Below are positions 32,013-39,460 of a DNA stretch of 39,460 bases, in pieces. Numbering within the stretch: the first letter of the stretch is position 1; each line of letters begins with the position of its first letter. A program made the position numbers and the translations under genes. Source of the stretch: CAZKMQ01 sp964554065. GTDB lineage: Bacteria; Patescibacteriota; Patescibacteriia; Magasanikbacterales; JBBTQS01. The stretch covers positions 1-39,460 of the forward strand of contig CAZKMQ010000003.1 of NCBI GenBank assembly GCA_964554065.1. The letters are read 5' to 3'. The notes beneath the pieces were generated by a model, which did no database searches, was not told the origin of the DNA, and saw only the letters and a list, made by a program, of their open reading frames with translations.

Positions 32013-32456
32013 TTAGTCAAACCACGCGACGATCAGTTCAACCATCAAATCAAAGGGCGTGGTGTCATGTGCATCACACAAACCATTGAGCTGACCAACC
32101 AATATGTTTGCCTGCTCTTGAAAATACGACGGAATCAATCCGAGAGCCTCTTCACTGAGCTGACACTCATCACCACTGTCTTGACTTGAAAAGCTATACA
32201 TCACTTCACCAAATGTAAAGCAAAGATCTTCTCCCAAAACTTCTTCCATGGGGTGTGCATCACGCGGTTCAGCACCATGCTCAAGATTGTCTCTGAGAAC
32301 TTCAAATGCTTGGCATAGCAAGATAAAGTCCTCGGCAAACTCCCTGTTCACCTTTCTAACATGCAATTCCGGCTCGATCCCACACGTGCCACCCTCTTTG
32401 ATGCAATCCATGACCGCCACATAGAACGTGACTGGTAAATCTGCAGAATCAATCAT
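32013..32456 (-). CDS. hypothetical protein, single-gene unit with strong promoter
   Basis: 147 residues I do not recognise. Acidic, soluble, no signal peptide (FYVAVMDCIKEGGTCGIEPE, FAEDFILLCQAFEVLRDNLE, LGLIPSYFQEQANILVGQLN, ending LMVELIVAWFD). The ATG at 32456 has a perfect AGGAGG 7 bases upstream, and a near-consensus promoter stands at 32565-32593. With its own terminator it forms an independent unit. Base composition looks richer in GC than its neighbours, as in the island. Function unknown. Confidence 0.65.
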   Translation of the reverse strand: MIDSADLPVTFYVAVMDCIKEGGTCGIEPELHVRKVNREFAEDFILLCQAFEVLRDNLEHGAEPRDAHPMEEVLGEDLCFTFGEVMYSFSSQDSGDECQLSEEALGLIPSYFQEQANILVGQLNGLCDAHDTTPFDLMVELIVAWFD

Positions 32457-32564
32457 TTATTCCCTCCTAGTTTTTCTTCTGAATATTTGCGCGCAGATGA
32501 TACCTGTTCTACGAAACGCTCAGACTATTACCCACACGCAAATCGCAACAGAAAAACAGATACG

Positions 32565-32593
32565 ACTATACCGTGCTTATACGATATTGTCAA
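32565..32593 (-). promoter_or_regulatory. sigma70-type promoter of the 32013 gene
   Basis: On the minus strand TTGACA (32588-32593), a 17-base spacer and TATAGT (32565-32570). The long 5' leader (about 100 bases) contains no clear gene. Confidence 0.9.
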
Positions 32594-32616
32594 CCACCCT
32601 TGACAAACACACTCTG

Positions 32617-32644
32617 TTGTGTCATCTGCTGATCATGGTATACT
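32617..32644 (+). promoter_or_regulatory. extended -10 promoter of the ncRNA
   Basis: On the plus strand TGGTATACT is an extended -10 (TATACT 32639-32644); a weak -35 TTGTGT lies 16 bases upstream. Predicted start near 32651. It is divergent from and close to the 32565-32593 promoter. Confidence 0.6.
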
Positions 32645-32650
32645 TTAAGT

Positions 32651-32856
32651 GTCCATTTTAGCGGACTGACGATAATTCCTCTACAACCGTACCTACAGGT
32701 TCACCGGAATCAGTTGTGACCGTGGTTGCAGCTACTGGTTTACCACCTAGCCATTAGGGGGTACGTCGTCGGTCCGCAGAATGGCTTCGAGCCATGCAGT
32801 GCAGTTTACTGCCGAAGTGGAACAAAAAAACGCCGAACAAGCCGGCGCTTTTTTAA
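32651..32856 (+). ncRNA. candidate structured ncRNA of about 205 nt, family unknown
   Basis: The 411-base gap between the 32013 gene and ndk holds no coding frame I trust. It holds an extended -10 promoter, a long closing stem and a terminator. The stem is 32653-32659 with 32778-32784 plus 32661-32672 with 32766-32777, in total 19 pairs with one bulged A. Its G-U wobbles fit plus-strand RNA. Inside are ATTCC / GGAAT (32675-32679 with 32706-32710) and a small AACC / GGTT hairpin. After the stem come ACTGC-type hairpins (GCAGT / ACTGC around 32796-32812) and the terminator at 32831-32856. It lacks the diagnostic motifs of SRP RNA, RNase P RNA and tmRNA. Confidence 0.6.
32826..32856. terminator. 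bidirectional terminator between ncRNA and ndk
   Basis: CGCCG / CGGCG (32831-32835 with 32843-32847) with A-run before and T-run after, so it can end the ncRNA on the plus strand and ndk on the minus strand. Confidence 0.9.
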
Positions 32857-32867
32857 TTTTATATAGA

Positions 32868-33350
32868 TTATTCACGTTCCTCTTCAATATACACGTGCAA
32901 ATAATCGGCTTTGTCGTAATTGAACAATTCACCTCCATTGAAAAACCGAGCAACTTCAGCTTTTGCAGTTTCAACAGAATCTGATGCATGAATCACATTA
33001 CATGCCACGCTCATAGCAAGGTCGCCACGTATAGATCCAGCCTCAGCTTCACGCGCCTTAGTGATTCCAGTGATAAGTCGCACAGCATTCACTACTTCAA
33101 GACCTTCCCAACACATAACAATCACCGGTGAGCTCATCATGAACGACTCTACACCAGGGTAAAATGGCTTGTCTGCAATGTGCGCATAATGATCCCGCAA
33201 GATTGCTTCATCAAGCTGCATCATTTTGAGTCCAACAAGCTTCAAACCCTTTCGCTCAAATCGCTTGGTGATCTCACCAACAATACCACGCTGGATCGCG
33301 TCAGGTTTTACCAAAACTAGTGTTTTTTCTTTTAATCCTTCAAAGTCCAT
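32868..33350 (-). CDS. ndk: nucleoside diphosphate kinase
   Basis: Transfers gamma-phosphates between nucleoside di- and triphosphates. The ATG at 33350 gives 160 residues against a usual ~140-150; a TTG two codons earlier is less likely. TLVLVKPDAIQRG (10-22) starts the fold, and the catalytic histidine is H121 in NVIHASDS. GSIRGDL (106-111) is also canonical. The C-terminus is a few residues longer than usual (DYLHVYIEEERE). It stands between the giant Cys-rich gene and the bidirectional terminator. Confidence 0.97.
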   Translation of the reverse strand: MDFEGLKEKTLVLVKPDAIQRGIVGEITKRFERKGLKLVGLKMMQLDEAILRDHYAHIADKPFYPGVESFMMSSPVIVMCWEGLEVVNAVRLITGITKAREAEAGSIRGDLAMSVACNVIHASDSVETAKAEVARFFNGGELFNYDKADYLHVYIEEERE

Positions 33351-33402
33351 AATCAAATATTAATTCGCCAAGACTATACCATGGGAATTTTTTCTAGTCA
33401 AT

Positions 33403-33432
33403 AAAACTCCCCCCGCAAGCGGAGGGAGTTTT
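33403..33432 (-). terminator. terminator after the giant Cys-rich gene
   Basis: AAAACTCCC with GGGAGTTTT and an inner CCGC / GCGG, a 15-16 pair stem with a short loop and T/A runs on both sides. It lies about 12 bases past the stop at 33445 and 50 bases upstream of ndk. Confidence 0.9.
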
Positions 33433-33444
33433 ATGAGCGGCGCT

Positions 33445-36400
33445 TTAGTAGCGGCCTGCGCTTGCGCGGTCAAGAAGCTTACTGATAAAGCTATCCCAAC
33501 CAATGCTTAAGCGTTTCCAGAAACCAAGATCTTCGTATGATGTGCCACCGCCAGTTTGACCTGGACTTGTACAGTCATATGCACAGGTATCATAAGTTTC
33601 AATACCATCACATATACCGTTGCGGTTACATAATGGATCGTTGTTCACATCACCTCCGGTTACATTACAGTCACCTGGACAATCATTGTAAGTTTCGTTG
33701 GTTGCTGACTCACAGTATCCATCCCAATCACACAGATACCCTCCAGTAGATTCATCACAATCTGCTGGACACGATGCATTACTTTCGCTTGACTCACAAT
33801 AGTTGTTTCCACAGTCACGAGCGAAATCATAAGTGTAGTTATCAGCGTTACAATCTGCGTCACAACTGTATGAATCCTCACCAGGACCACAGAATCCATC
33901 GTAATTACAACCACCACCTGTGTTTCCTACGCTACTACCGTCTGCAGTACAATCTGATGAACAGGTTGAGCTGTTTTCATACGGAGAATCACACCAACCA
34001 TCAAAGTCACAACTTCCTGAACCACCAGTTGAACTTCCAGTACAATCATTTGGACAGCTCCATGAATCCTCATTAGGATCACATGAACCATCGTTATCAC
34101 AATCATAGGCTGAATAGCCACTACAATCATTTGGACAACTGTATCCGCTTTCGTTGTAATCACAGTAACCATTGTTGTTACATTGATCATAATCCTGATC
34201 CCAAACACTGGTATCACAATCTTGTGAACAATTACCATGGTCTTCTCCAGGCTCGCAAGTACCGTTGCCACAATTATTCAAACCATACGGACAATCTCCA
34301 CTACATCCTTCGTATGTCTCACCTAATGTACATACGCCGTCATAATTACAACCTGAACCAGTAGGTGCACTTGATGAGTTATAACAATATCCAGGTCCAT
34401 GGCTGTCAGCAGGAGACCAATAACAATTTGTTATTGCTTCACAAGCTGATTGACTACTATCATCACACCCGTCAGCATCCCAACTTCCACCTGGAGAGCC
34501 TGATTGATAGTAGCAATAACCATTGCCCCACTCGCAATTCGTCACAGAATTACAACTTGATGAATTGTTATAATTCTCACACCCACCATAGTCTCCATCA
34601 TGACAGTCACTACAGCTTGATGAATATTCTCCGGGATCACAGTAATTATCATAGTCACACGATCCTGAAGTAGGAGTTCCTGGTCCATGATCACTACAAT
34701 CGCTACAGGTATCCGCACTTTCATTTGAATTGCAATACTGATCATTATTGCATGATCCTACTGCACCAGTTGAGCAACCTATTGCACATCCATTGGTATC
34801 AAAGTCACAACCATTTTCGCTACACACAGTGAAATCACATGAGTATACATATGGACTGGTGTTGAATTGATTTTGTGAACAAGTTATTGCATTTGGATCA
34901 CTTGGACCTGGATCTGTTGAACAACTGATTGGGCAACTACCTTCATAGTTACAACCATTTTCACACACACTATAATCACAATCATTAGTACTATTTATTG
35001 CATATGGATTATTCGGACAGGATTGCGCTGCCGTATCTAATGTGCAATATCCATCTTGAGGATTTTCAGGCAATGAAACCCAGTAATAACCTGGTTCACA
35101 CGCCTTTTCATATGGATTGGTTGTCTTTGCTTTACACTTCATTGGACAACCGTTGCTGTAATATTCACATTCTTGACTGGCACTACATGAATCACATGCT
35201 GCTGGACTGTTACATGTAAACCCTTCTTGAACACAACTGTTTGTTTTTTCACTATAGAACCAACCATCCGGACAATTAACCGTTGGTTTTTCTATTAGAT
35301 CAAACTCAGAGCAATACTGCATGCATCCTTTGTCATCTGTCACACATTTCTCATCTGAACACCCAAGACATGGGCTAACATCATAGTATGGGCAATATTC
35401 ATCATCACCATCATCTATAAACGGACATTCTGCACTTATTCTAGCTTCTTCTTCAGGAGTTCCAATCTTGTCTACCTCCCAAATTTGTTTTGAACGCGCT
35501 TCACCAAATAACCCGATCATACATTGACCAGCCGCACTTGTTGGGTCCCAAGGTCCATAATCTTGATCCCACAATGGAACACAACTTCCTGATGCCCAGC
35601 TGAATTCATGTCCTGGCGGACAGTCAGTATCAATTGGTTGATCCCATGAACAACCGATTGGACATCCATCCGCTGCATATGTGCAATGATTTGGTGCAAG
35701 AGAAAGAGCTCCATAACTGAGGTAATCACTTCTACATTCGTTACAAACACTTATATCATTAGCACATGATACACCCTCTTGAACACATGATTCTGTATAT
35801 GGATTCCAGTTCCATCCCCAAGCACAGTCAACTGCGCCATCAAAGTAAAACTCACACTGTCCTCTTACTGAATTCCACTTCTCACCTGCTGGACAAAACG
35901 CTCGACAACTTTGACTAAAGCTATCCCATTCTTCTCCAGGCCCACAATCCTTATACGATGTGCGGCAAGTTTCTGTTACTTTATCCCAGTATTCAAAATC
36001 ACCTGTACATGTTGATGGGCCGGTACATGTTCCGTAGTATGCAATAGTCACACCGGAAACCCGCGCATTACAATCATTGGTGTATGAAACTCCATTTGTT
36101 CCACATACTGGGCTGTAAACTGTTGGACAAAATTCAGGCTCGTCCGGATCATCAGGCCCATCAGGCTCGTCCGGATCATCAACATCCTCTGGTTTTTCAT
36201 CTAGACAATTTTGCGTTTCAGCATCCCAATAACCGCCATATGAAGCACACTGTTCCCACTGTGGAACTTCGGCTCCGGTCTCACATCGGTTATATCCATA
36301 ATCCCAGTATGTACCTATTGGACAATTCTGCGGATCATTATCAATAGAGTGATCAACTACACATGTCTGTCGTCCATAGTCAAAGTATTCCCATGGCGCA

Positions 36401-39036
36401 CAATTCTGGCTATAGTCTTGCTCACAACCACCAGTAAAGTGATCATAGTATGATCCAGGACCACAGTAGATTGCAGGCTCATACGGGCGGTAATATGGAT
36501 CTTTCACACAGTATCCCAATCCATAATCAGGGTAAAATCCTGGCTCACAATAAAGCTCAACATTTTCAATTGGCACAATGACTGGAGTAATTTCTATATC
36601 GTCATACCCACAATACCCAAACTCATCAAACCACACCTGTCCATATGGACAATTGGTAAATTCAATTGGCGGTTGCCAATACGGATCATTCACACAAAAT
36701 TCTCTACCCCAATCAAAGTATTCGTTTGGTGCACATGAACGTGAAGCTTCTTCAAGAACTAAACGCTTTCGCTCTTCTTCTTGACGACGAAACTCTTCAT
36801 CAAGACGAAATTGCTCATCCTGCTCTCGCAAACGGTCCTCTTCATCAACTCGACGCCTGTACTCATCTTGCACATCAAGTTGGCGATGGCGATATTCTTG
36901 GTCTAGGAAACTTGCCTGTACCTCACGACACACCTCATCACAAAACGGATCATTAGCAAACCGTTCTTGTGCAATTCTACGACGCTCTTCAAGTTCTTTC
37001 TCTAGCAAATCATTCTCTTCGTCATAACGGTCGTCTAAAAGTACAGCACGCTGATCAGGATCTGATGTGTTGTACTCTCTCCAGAACTCATCTTCTTGTT
37101 GACGACGCAATCGATCCATCTCATGGAAAATTTCCTGCTCTTCATATTGCAAACGAGCTTCTTCAACACGACGTCTCTTATTCTGTATAGCATCGTCAAA
37201 ATAAGGATCATAATCATGGAAATAATCAACTGTTCCTTGATCAACATGATGGAATCGATCCATAACACGATCGAACTCATCAAATTCATCATGACGCACA
37301 TCACGCACGAAATCTTTAAAGTGATCAACTTGTTTTTCTGCAAAACGATCTACAAATTCTCCGTCAAATCGACCACGATCTTCTAAGTCAAAGAAAACTT
37401 CCATGTCACGCGGATCAAGCGTAATATATCGCTCTAAAGCTCGATCTCCCTCTTTACGGAACTGCGTTTCAAACTTTGATGCCATTTGCTGACCAATATC
37501 TGCAAATTCTTCTAGGAATGCACGTTTTTCAGGATCTTGTTTTACACGATCCTCAAGATCACTCAACAATCGGTGCGCTGCAGGATCTCCAGGACGCTCA
37601 AGTAGAATTGATTGCAATAACTCATATTCTTCAAGTTGTTCAGCTGATTCATCATCAGTAAATCTATTTGAAAACTCTTCAACTGATTTACGTTCAACTT
37701 CACGCATTCGCTCCTCCAAACGCTCATCTTCAAAGTTCAATCGATCAGCTAATTGCTGTGCAATCAATATGTTTTCAACACCACCTTCATCAAACTGCTC
37801 AAAGAATCGATCACGCAACTCATCATCGCGCCTGCTGTAAGTTTCAACTTCTGCTTCAATCTTACCAAGAGTAAACTCTTTAATTCGCTCAATACTCTCC
37901 AAGATATCTACAGGCACATCACCAAGCTTCAAATCATCAAGAAATGCCAAGTGATGCACTTGATCTCCAGGAATATGCTCTACATATTCTGAAAAACGCT
38001 CCACACGCACACCTGCTGGCAAACGTTCAAGCATGTCCTCAAACTCACTTTGAGTTGTAGCTTTTGCCCTATCAATTGCTTCTTGTGCATCTGCTGGCAC
38101 TGCATTTTTCAAGTCCTCTAGGATTTCTATGTGTTTAAAGTGCTTAAATTGACTTCCGCGCTGTTCACCTACCACTTCTATCAACTTTGCTGTAATATCT
38201 TCTGCCTCCACCTCAATAGTTACCAATACATTACCCACTGCTTCAGATGTTTGCTCCTGAACATCTTGGGCAGCAACTAACAAACCTTCAAGGTTTTCAG
38301 CATGACGATCATCTGCTGAACTTCCATCTTCGCCACCCTCTTCATTCAAAAACTCAATTGCTTCTTGTGTAACTGAATCAAGAATCTTTTTTTGCTTAAT
38401 TTGGCGATCAATCACCTCTGTAAGAATCTCATCCACTCTATCTGAATCTCCAGACTCCTTATCACTTCTCAAATCATCAGCAATACTACTCACATCATCA
38501 AACTTTCCTGCAACACTTCGAAATGCTGTCTCAATTCTATCTGGATCAATATTTTCAATACCTCGCTCCTCCACATCATGCTTAATTTCATACAACATTT
38601 GGCTTGCATGATCTAATTTGAGCTCAGCCTTAGCTTCAGTATCAAAAGTGAACGCTTCTTGTACACCCCAGCCAAATCGCTTGAATGCATGCCAAGGACT
38701 GTCCACTCCAATTCGAGATTCTTCAGCTCCCAAATCCTGCTGCGTAACCTCAAGATCAACACGCAACTCTTCAGGAACTTGTTCATCGTGTTCTTCCTCA
38801 GTCCCACCGTCTTGATCTGGCGATGGAGCAGCAAGAGTCTCAGTCGAGCCTTCAGCTTGCGCGCTCACTGAATTGACCGTAAAGATCTTATAGTCAGCTG
38901 GTGCTGCGTGCGCTTGGTTTGTAAAAATAAAAAATGTAGCGACTAGCGCACTACAGATAACAAGACAGAGTCGAAACCAAAGTCGATCTGTTGGCAAAAC
39001 ATATTGTTTTGCTCGGTTAAGGGAGCCTCCTAACAT
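33445..39036 (-). CDS. giant secreted Cys-rich multi-repeat protein (putative adhesin)
   Basis: 1863 residues. Hydrophobic export signal at about 20-44 (ending NQAHA). Residues ~60-770 are acidic and helical, with a strong Arg/Glu coiled coil near 615-770 (RRRVEEARLQYEEQEIFHEM). From ~785 to 960 come repeated units of the type C-x2-G-x-YWD-x5-C. A Kazal-like unit sits near 968-1004 (YSPVCGTNGVSYTNDC), followed by mixed Cys units. About 1425-1815 hold eleven tandem copies of CxxDGxC-xxxE-xxxxC-xxDC (for example CDNDGSCDPNEDSWSCPNDC). The tail is SIGWDSFISKLLDRASAGRY. No LPXTG or membrane anchor at the end. A role in host or surface attachment is inference; the extracytoplasmic disulfide-rich character is clear. 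Confidence 0.85.
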   Translation of the reverse strand: MLGGSLNRAKQYVLPTDRLWFRLCLVICSALVATFFIFTNQAHAAPADYKIFTVNSVSAQAEGSTETLAAPSPDQDGGTEEEHDEQVPEELRVDLEVTQQDLGAEESRIGVDSPWHAFKRFGWGVQEAFTFDTEAKAELKLDHASQMLYEIKHDVEERGIENIDPDRIETAFRSVAGKFDDVSSIADDLRSDKESGDSDRVDEILTEVIDRQIKQKKILDSVTQEAIEFLNEEGGEDGSSADDRHAENLEGLLVAAQDVQEQTSEAVGNVLVTIEVEAEDITAKLIEVVGEQRGSQFKHFKHIEILEDLKNAVPADAQEAIDRAKATTQSEFEDMLERLPAGVRVERFSEYVEHIPGDQVHHLAFLDDLKLGDVPVDILESIERIKEFTLGKIEAEVETYSRRDDELRDRFFEQFDEGGVENILIAQQLADRLNFEDERLEERMREVERKSVEEFSNRFTDDESAEQLEEYELLQSILLERPGDPAAHRLLSDLEDRVKQDPEKRAFLEEFADIGQQMASKFETQFRKEGDRALERYITLDPRDMEVFFDLEDRGRFDGEFVDRFAEKQVDHFKDFVRDVRHDEFDEFDRVMDRFHHVDQGTVDYFHDYDPYFDDAIQNKRRRVEEARLQYEEQEIFHEMDRLRRQQEDEFWREYNTSDPDQRAVLLDDRYDEENDLLEKELEERRRIAQERFANDPFCDEVCREVQASFLDQEYRHRQLDVQDEYRRRVDEEDRLREQDEQFRLDEEFRRQEEERKRLVLEEASRSCAPNEYFDWGREFCVNDPYWQPPIEFTNCPYGQVWFDEFGYCGYDDIEITPVIVPIENVELYCEPGFYPDYGLGYCVKDPYYRPYEPAIYCGPGSYYDHFTGGCEQDYSQNCAPWEYFDYGRQTCVVDHSIDNDPQNCPIGTYWDYGYNRCETGAEVPQWEQCASYGGYWDAETQNCLDEKPEDVDDPDEPDGPDDPDEPEFCPTVYSPVCGTNGVSYTNDCNARVSGVTIAYYGTCTGPSTCTGDFEYWDKVTETCRTSYKDCGPGEEWDSFSQSCRAFCPAGEKWNSVRGQCEFYFDGAVDCAWGWNWNPYTESCVQEGVSCANDISVCNECRSDYLSYGALSLAPNHCTYAADGCPIGCSWDQPIDTDCPPGHEFSWASGSCVPLWDQDYGPWDPTSAAGQCMIGLFGEARSKQIWEVDKIGTPEEEARISAECPFIDDGDDEYCPYYDVSPCLGCSDEKCVTDDKGCMQYCSEFDLIEKPTVNCPDGWFYSEKTNSCVQEGFTCNSPAACDSCSASQECEYYSNGCPMKCKAKTTNPYEKACEPGYYWVSLPENPQDGYCTLDTAAQSCPNNPYAINSTNDCDYSVCENGCNYEGSCPISCSTDPGPSDPNAITCSQNQFNTSPYVYSCDFTVCSENGCDFDTNGCAIGCSTGAVGSCNNDQYCNSNESADTCSDCSDHGPGTPTSGSCDYDNYCDPGEYSSSCSDCHDGDYGGCENYNNSSSCNSVTNCEWGNGYCYYQSGSPGGSWDADGCDDSSQSACEAITNCYWSPADSHGPGYCYNSSSAPTGSGCNYDGVCTLGETYEGCSGDCPYGLNNCGNGTCEPGEDHGNCSQDCDTSVWDQDYDQCNNNGYCDYNESGYSCPNDCSGYSAYDCDNDGSCDPNEDSWSCPNDCTGSSTGGSGSCDFDGWCDSPYENSSTCSSDCTADGSSVGNTGGGCNYDGFCGPGEDSYSCDADCNADNYTYDFARDCGNNYCESSESNASCPADCDESTGGYLCDWDGYCESATNETYNDCPGDCNVTGGDVNNDPLCNRNGICDGIETYDTCAYDCTSPGQTGGGTSYEDLGFWKRLSIGWDSFISKLLDRASAGRY

Positions 39037-39044
39037 ATGGGAGT

Positions 39045-39073
39045 ATTAAATTAATATACTAAAAAAATGTCAA
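39045..39073 (-). promoter_or_regulatory. sigma70-type promoter of the giant Cys-rich gene
   Basis: On the minus strand TTGACA (39068-39073), a 17-base spacer and TTTAAT (39045-39050). The expected start is within a few bases of the ATG at 39036, so the message would be leaderless or nearly so. A short inverted repeat (ACGGA / TCCGT, around 39075-39094) lies just upstream. The rest of 39074-39161 shows no gene. Confidence 0.75.
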
Positions 39074-39161
39074 AACACGGATGTAATCCTCCGTACTGTA
39101 TAATATATACTAAAATGTTTTTATTTTCTATTGAAAATTGCGTAGTTATCCACACTGCAAA

Positions 39162-39460
39162 CTATAAATCATCCAAACTTTTGAGGAAACTTTTGGTTCG
39201 CCAGTCGTCCTGATTGTCATCTATATACGTAATGTCATCGTCATTATCTCTTTTATATACTGTTGTTGGCGCTGTGCGGAATGCATACCCATCATCCTGT
39301 TCTATTAAATGCGCATCAATTTCTTCGAGAAACTGTGACGGCTGTTCTGCTACTGATGTGTGTGCACCACTAGTCATTGGATATGTAAAGTACAATTTAC
39401 GCTTTGCTCGTGTAATTGCTACGTAAAATAATCGACGCTCTTCTTCGAGTCCATCTGGTT
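39162..39460 (-). CDS. UvrD/PcrA/Rep-family helicase, C-terminal fragment (cut by window edge)
   Basis: The frame is open to the right edge and gives the C-terminal ~98 residues of a superfamily 1A helicase. Motif VI is plain: PDGLEEERRLFYVAITRAKR, then KLYFTYP and PSQFLEEI. The last ~50 residues (AFRTAPTTVYKRDNDDDITY) are a variable acidic tail. The ATP-binding motifs lie beyond the window. UvrD-type helicases act in nucleotide excision and mismatch repair; which paralogue this is cannot be told. Confidence 0.85.
   Translation of the reverse strand, partial: PDGLEEERRLFYVAITRAKRKLYFTYPMTSGAHTSVAEQPSQFLEEIDAHLIEQDDGYAFRTAPTTVYKRDNDDDITYIDDNQDDWRTKSFLKSLDDL

Noticed and set aside
32651..32856. 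SRP RNA, RNase P RNA or tmRNA
   Set aside because: The GGAAGGAAGCAGCC-type SRP loop, the RNase P GAGGAAAGUC region and the tmRNA tRNA-like ends are all absent.
36130..36180. Duplicated short DNA repeat in the giant gene
   Set aside because: It is a low-complexity Asp/Pro/Glu/Gly linker after the YWD repeats.

Overview
The window looks like a chromosomal segment of a Candidate Phyla Radiation (Patescibacteria) bacterium, most likely from the Parcubacteria side. That placement is inference. It rests on an S5-L15 junction with no L30 gene between them, terse tightly packed operons, protein families I recognise from CPR genomes but which have no known function, and the use of TGA as an ordinary stop. 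No tRNA, rRNA, CRISPR array, transposase or phage gene was seen. All confident genes but one (rpmB, L28) lie on the minus strand, so transcription runs from high to low coordinates.

Layout in transcription order. (1) 39460-33403: the 3' end of a UvrD/PcrA-type helicase, then a giant secreted cysteine-rich protein of 1863 residues with its own promoter and terminator. (2) 33350-31953: ndk, a bidirectional terminator, a candidate structured ncRNA on the plus strand, and a lone hypothetical gene with a strong promoter. (3) 31902-26550: a MazG-like pyrophosphohydrolase, a MEMO-CapA fusion, two envelope proteins of unknown function, and CorA, which contains a 13-base assembly gap. (4) 26515-25618: divergent rpmB, an M50 site-2 protease and the str-operon promoter. 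(5) 25596-22562: rpsL-rpsG-fusA, ending in a terminator. (6) 22519-17717: an orphan Phd-like gene, then an island of six small genes placed between fusA and tuf, where many bacteria have fusA-tuf adjacent. (7) 17645-5584: tuf, rpsJ and the S10/spc ribosomal protein operons through secY. (8) 5577-1: a hypothetical gene, adk (with a one-base frameshift), a secreted repeat protein, a polytopic membrane protein, map, ruvX and partial recO.

The most unusual part is the 17.7-22.0 kb island. Five of its six genes share a C-terminal domain, and two or three also share other modules. They form two transcription units, each with a near-consensus sigma70 promoter and a rho-independent terminator. The genes inside each unit are separated by a modular RNA-like element: up to three hairpins, then a small leader hairpin ending in a CGACGG-purine-rich Shine-Dalgarno block. 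The hairpins keep their position and pairing while their sequence changes, including G-U wobbles that favour the minus-strand transcript. This looks like a paralogous protein family paired with conserved cis-RNA structures; I know of no described function for it.

Functionally, the window combines core translation and protein export (ribosomal proteins, EF-Tu, EF-G, SecY, Map), nucleotide metabolism (Adk, Ndk, MazG-like) and DNA repair (RecO, RuvX, UvrD-like). It also holds a cell-surface set (giant Cys-rich protein, signal-peptide proteins, CapA-like enzyme) of the sort expected in a host-attached, small-genome bacterium.
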